From: Clostridia bacterium
GTDB lineage: Bacteria > Bacillota > Clostridia > Oscillospirales > Acutalibacteraceae
Assembly (NCBI GenBank): GCA_017481575.1
Contig: JAFUPA010000012.1
Coordinates: forward strand, 1 to 35,360
Direction of reading: 5' to 3'
Length of the DNA: 35,360 nucleotides
This document shows positions 34,036-35,360 of the stretch, one piece after another. Made by a program: the position numbers and the translations under genes. Position 1 is the first letter of the stretch. Each line of letters starts with the position of its first letter. Under the pieces are notes generated by a model, which made no database searches, had not been told where the DNA came from, and was given only the letters and a program-made list of their open reading frames with translations.

Positions 34036-34254
34036 TTATTTCAGCGGTCTTTCTTCGTCTGTAAGACCGAGTATGTAGTCTGCTGATAAGTTGTAGTAAT
34101 GACATAATTGAATGACGTGTTCAACCGGTATTGGGTGTATTCCTCTTTCGTATTTTCCGTAATAGCTTCTGTCTATTTTTAAATAATCGGCTATATCACT
34201 TTGTTTTTTATCGTGGTCTTCTCTGATGTCTCTAATTCTTTGCCAATATTTCAT
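34036..34254 (-). CDS. Xre-family transcriptional regulator
   Basis: A 72-aa helix-turn-helix regulator: RIRDIREDHDKKQSDIADYLKI, DRSYYGKYERGIHPIP and YYNLSADYILGLTDEE. It is a paralogue of the regulator at 31754-31975 but differs in the recognition helix (DRSYYGKY versus MSQTGYSKY). The ribosome site is weak (AGGGTTGA). It diverges from another Xre gene across a perfect palindrome, and an extended -10 box (TGA TATAAT on the minus strand at 34295-34287) precedes it. Confidence 0.88.
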   Translation of the reverse strand: MKYWQRIRDIREDHDKKQSDIADYLKIDRSYYGKYERGIHPIPVEHVIQLCHYYNLSADYILGLTDEERPLK

Positions 34255-34286
34255 AAAATCAACCCTGCTTTTTGTTTGTTTTTATG

Positions 34287-34295
34287 ATTATATCA
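34287..34295 (-). promoter_or_regulatory. Extended -10 promoter of the left xre gene
   Basis: On the minus strand TGATATAAT (34295-34287), a TGn-TATAAT extended -10. A GGGTAA half-site (34297-34302) sits directly upstream. Confidence 0.6.
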
Positions 34296-34313
34296 TGGGT
34301 AACAAATTTCCTC

Positions 34314-34343
34314 TTGACAAGGGTAATATATTACCCATATAAT
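34314..34343 (+). promoter_or_regulatory. Strong promoter toward the right xre gene
   Basis: Perfect TTGACA (34314-34319), 18 bp, perfect TATAAT (34338-34343). The spacer carries the palindrome listed next. A second, extended -10 (TGATATAAT, 34411-34419) lies nearer the gene. Confidence 0.8.
34321..34336. promoter_or_regulatory. Perfect 16-bp palindromic operator
   Basis: GGGTAATATATTACCC, a perfect palindrome inside the spacer of the plus-strand promoter, with a further half-site GGGTAAC at 34297-34303. One or both of the flanking Xre proteins should bind here. Confidence 0.75.
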
Positions 34344-34443
34344 AACTGTGGTGAGCAATATTTTTTCACGATGTTTTTGAAAGGTTGTGTTTATATGTTT
34401 TCACCTTTTATTGATATAATTATGTATGAAAACAGGTGTTTGT

Positions 34444-34749
34444 ATGGATAAACAGAATTTTAGCAAAAGATTGGTTGAATTAAGATTAAATAAGGGTGTA
34501 TCTGCCAGAGATATGAGCTTGTCGATAGGTAAAAATGCAGGCTACATCAATGAAGTTGAAAACTGTAAAAGCTTTCCGTCAATAAATGTGTTTTTTACTA
34601 TCTGTGAATACCTCGGTGTTACACCACAGGAGTTTTTTGATACGCAGACAAAGAACCCTGTTAAGTCAAAAGAACTGCTTGATGCGACAAAGACATTATC
34701 TGACGAACAACTTGACATTTTTATTACCATAGCAAACGAATTGAAATAA
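34444..34749 (+). CDS. Xre-family transcriptional regulator
   Basis: A 101-aa protein with an N-terminal helix-turn-helix (FSKRLVELRLNKGVSARDMS, then IGKNAGYINEVENCKSFPS) and a helical C-terminal half (SKELLDATKTLSDEQLDIFITIAN) probably for dimerisation. I chose ATG 34444 (AGGTG upstream) over ATG 34426, which lies at the expected start of the nearby extended -10 promoter. It resembles stand-alone Xre regulators of Clostridia and phages. It diverges from a smaller Xre gene, and no operon partner follows; repeats fill the rest of the window. Confidence 0.85.
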   Translation: MDKQNFSKRLVELRLNKGVSARDMSLSIGKNAGYINEVENCKSFPSINVFFTICEYLGVTPQEFFDTQTKNPVKSKELLDATKTLSDEQLDIFITIANELK

Positions 34750-34766
34750 ATGCACAGGGGCAGTTC

Positions 34767-34805
34767 TGTGCGTTGACTCCCTTGCCCTAAAGGCAATGTT
34801 GTCAA
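34767..34805. repeat. Partial copy of the right-edge repeat
   Basis: The 27 bases 34767-34793 match 35244-35270 with one mismatch (TGTGCGTTG, A or C, then CTCCCTTGCCCTAAAGG). After that the two diverge: here the copy turns into GCAATGTTGTCAAC, which pairs with the preceding GTTGACTCCCTTGC. It looks like a truncated or rearranged repeat. A hairpin GCACAG / CTGTGC lies just upstream (34752-34770). Confidence 0.6.
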
Positions 34806-34889
34806 CTTAAGAGTTTAACTTCACCGAGAAAGGTAATGTAAATATTTTACAAAATTTAATTTGTCTGTGTCTTTCTGTTTTGCTGATGA

Positions 34890-35000
34890 TTAAAGGTTAG
34901 GGTGGCTCCACTTGTCAGGGGAGCTGGCGAGCATAGCGAGACTGAGGGGTAGTTCAAGTAGCGACTGAAAGGTCTCTCTCCGTCTTTTTCTTCGCAAAAT
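34890..35000. repeat. Dispersed intergenic repeat block
   Basis: A GC-rich stretch containing AGGGTGGCTCCACTTGTCAG, then GGGGAGCTGGCGAGC, ATAGCGAGACTGAGGGG. This wording is familiar from non-coding dispersed repeats of Firmicutes. No ORF with a ribosome site is present. Borders are approximate. Confidence 0.5.
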
Positions 35001-35059
35001 CCACCTTCTGTCAAAAGAAGGCTGTCCGATTACATCAAAACTTCAATTTTGTTCTGTTC

Positions 35060-35180
35060 TACTGCGGCAGCAAGTCGCCGCCCTACCGCTACAATTACGG
35101 TTGAGTGCGTAGGGGCAGATATCATCTGCCCGCAGATTTTGCACGAATTTTGACGGGAGCATAATATGCTCCCCTACGAT
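35060..35180. repeat. Nested hairpin repeat, GTAGGGG...CCCCTAC type
   Basis: The outer inverted repeat CGTAGGGG (35108-35115) / CCCCTACG (35171-35178) encloses two inner hairpins, GGGCAGAT-ATC-ATCTGCCC (35113-35131) and GGGAGCAT-AAT-ATGCTCCC (35155-35173). Left of it GCGGC...GCCGCCCTAC (about 35065-35086) looks like one more copy in the opposite orientation. This is a non-coding, possibly RNA-structured, repeat. Confidence 0.6.
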
Positions 35181-35243
35181 GTAAATTGAATTTAGCACGA
35201 TAAATTGGGGTTGTCGTGATGTTAATTTTAATAAAACTTGCTG

Positions 35244-35300
35244 TGTGCGTTGCCTCCCTTGCCCTAAAGGGAGGGGGACCACGAAGTGGTGGAGGGATAT
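35244..35300. repeat. Right-edge repeat related to the left-edge element
   Basis: CTCCCTTGCCCTAAAGGGAG forms a hairpin and is followed by GGGGACCACGAAGTGGTGGA. The arrangement (stem, GGGGACC, small hairpin, GTGG) is the same as at 62-105. The first half is repeated at 34767-34793. Confidence 0.65.
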
Positions 35301-35360
35301 TATAAAGAATAGATTATGTTTACATTATAGGTCTGCGACGCAGAATATCCTCCCGTCACA

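Larger units (their letters stand above)
34750..35360. other. Gene-free repeat-rich region
   Basis: No supported coding region. The stretch is made of the four repeat blocks listed separately, joined by AT-rich spacers. Short open frames here run through the repeats and have no ribosome site. Confidence 0.6.

Noticed and set aside
34542-34805. Minus-strand open frame with PLGQG
   Set aside because: Its start lies in a repeat and it runs antisense to an xre gene. A similar PLGQG peptide at 35043-35282 comes from the same repeat, so these are repeat artefacts.
35108-35178. Possible CRISPR array
   Set aside because: There are hairpin repeats but no regular direct repeats with spacers, and no cas genes.
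35043-35282. 79-aa minus-strand open frame at the right edge
   Set aside because: Entirely inside non-coding repeats; no ribosome site.

Overview
The window looks like chromosome of a gut-type, spore-forming Clostridia, most likely Ruminococcaceae/Oscillospiraceae. The pointers are an alpha/beta small acid-soluble spore protein, the Firmicutes-type glgB-glgC-glgD-glgA cluster, the diaminopimelate-dehydrogenase route to lysine under a lysine riboswitch, and many short secreted hydrolases. This placement is inferred from gene content; no rRNA or other marker gene is present. No tRNA, rRNA, CRISPR array, transposase or integrase was recognised.

Layout. 1-260: an inverted pair of GC-rich repeat motifs, then a metal-responsive promoter/operator. 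257-2555: ArsR-family sensor plus a Zn/Cd/Pb P1B-ATPase. 2663-4369 (minus): an unrecognised 568-aa membrane-anchored protein. 4467-8750 (minus): lysine operon dapA-dapB-ddh-lysA behind a lysine riboswitch and terminator. 8914-10843 (minus): a secreted metallophosphoesterase and a peptidase E-like protein. 10966-13193: L-rhamnose isomerase with a cytoplasmic BNR beta-propeller protein. 13290-14777: a second secreted phosphoesterase of purple-acid-phosphatase type. 14908-22512: glycogen operon glgB-glgC-glgD-glgA, followed by a histidine-phosphatase-fold protein that lacks its nucleophile, a SIS-domain protein and a zinc-ribbon/TM2 protein. 22554-24661 (minus): rRNA methyltransferases RsmE and an RsmF/NOL1 type. 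24823-27324: secreted DUF4474-like protein, spore protein (minus) and exported endonuclease/exonuclease/phosphatase-fold protein. 27397-28692 (minus): Mrp/NBP35 Fe-S carrier ATPase and C_GCAxxG_C_C protein. 28822-30379: GtrA protein and family 2 glycosyltransferase.

30430-34749 looks more accessory and more AT-rich. It holds a divergent unit in which a small Xre regulator faces a membrane coiled-coil protein and a zinc-ribbon protein across palindromic operators. A secreted ceramidase-like enzyme follows, then a second divergent pair of Xre regulators around another perfect palindrome. 34750-35360 is gene-free and packed with repeat elements, one of them related to the repeat at the left edge.

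How the genes fit together. The lysine operon covers the reactions from aspartate semialdehyde to lysine and should shut off when lysine is abundant. The glg operon has all enzymes for glycogen synthesis from glucose-1-phosphate. The most unusual items are the Asn-for-His change in the glg-linked histidine phosphatase, the Ala at the usual Lys15 position of glycogen synthase, the lysine-rich tail on GlgB, the two paralogous Xre switches with different operators, a clean palindrome in front of the C_GCAxxG_C_C gene, and hydrophobic tails on secreted phosphoesterases.
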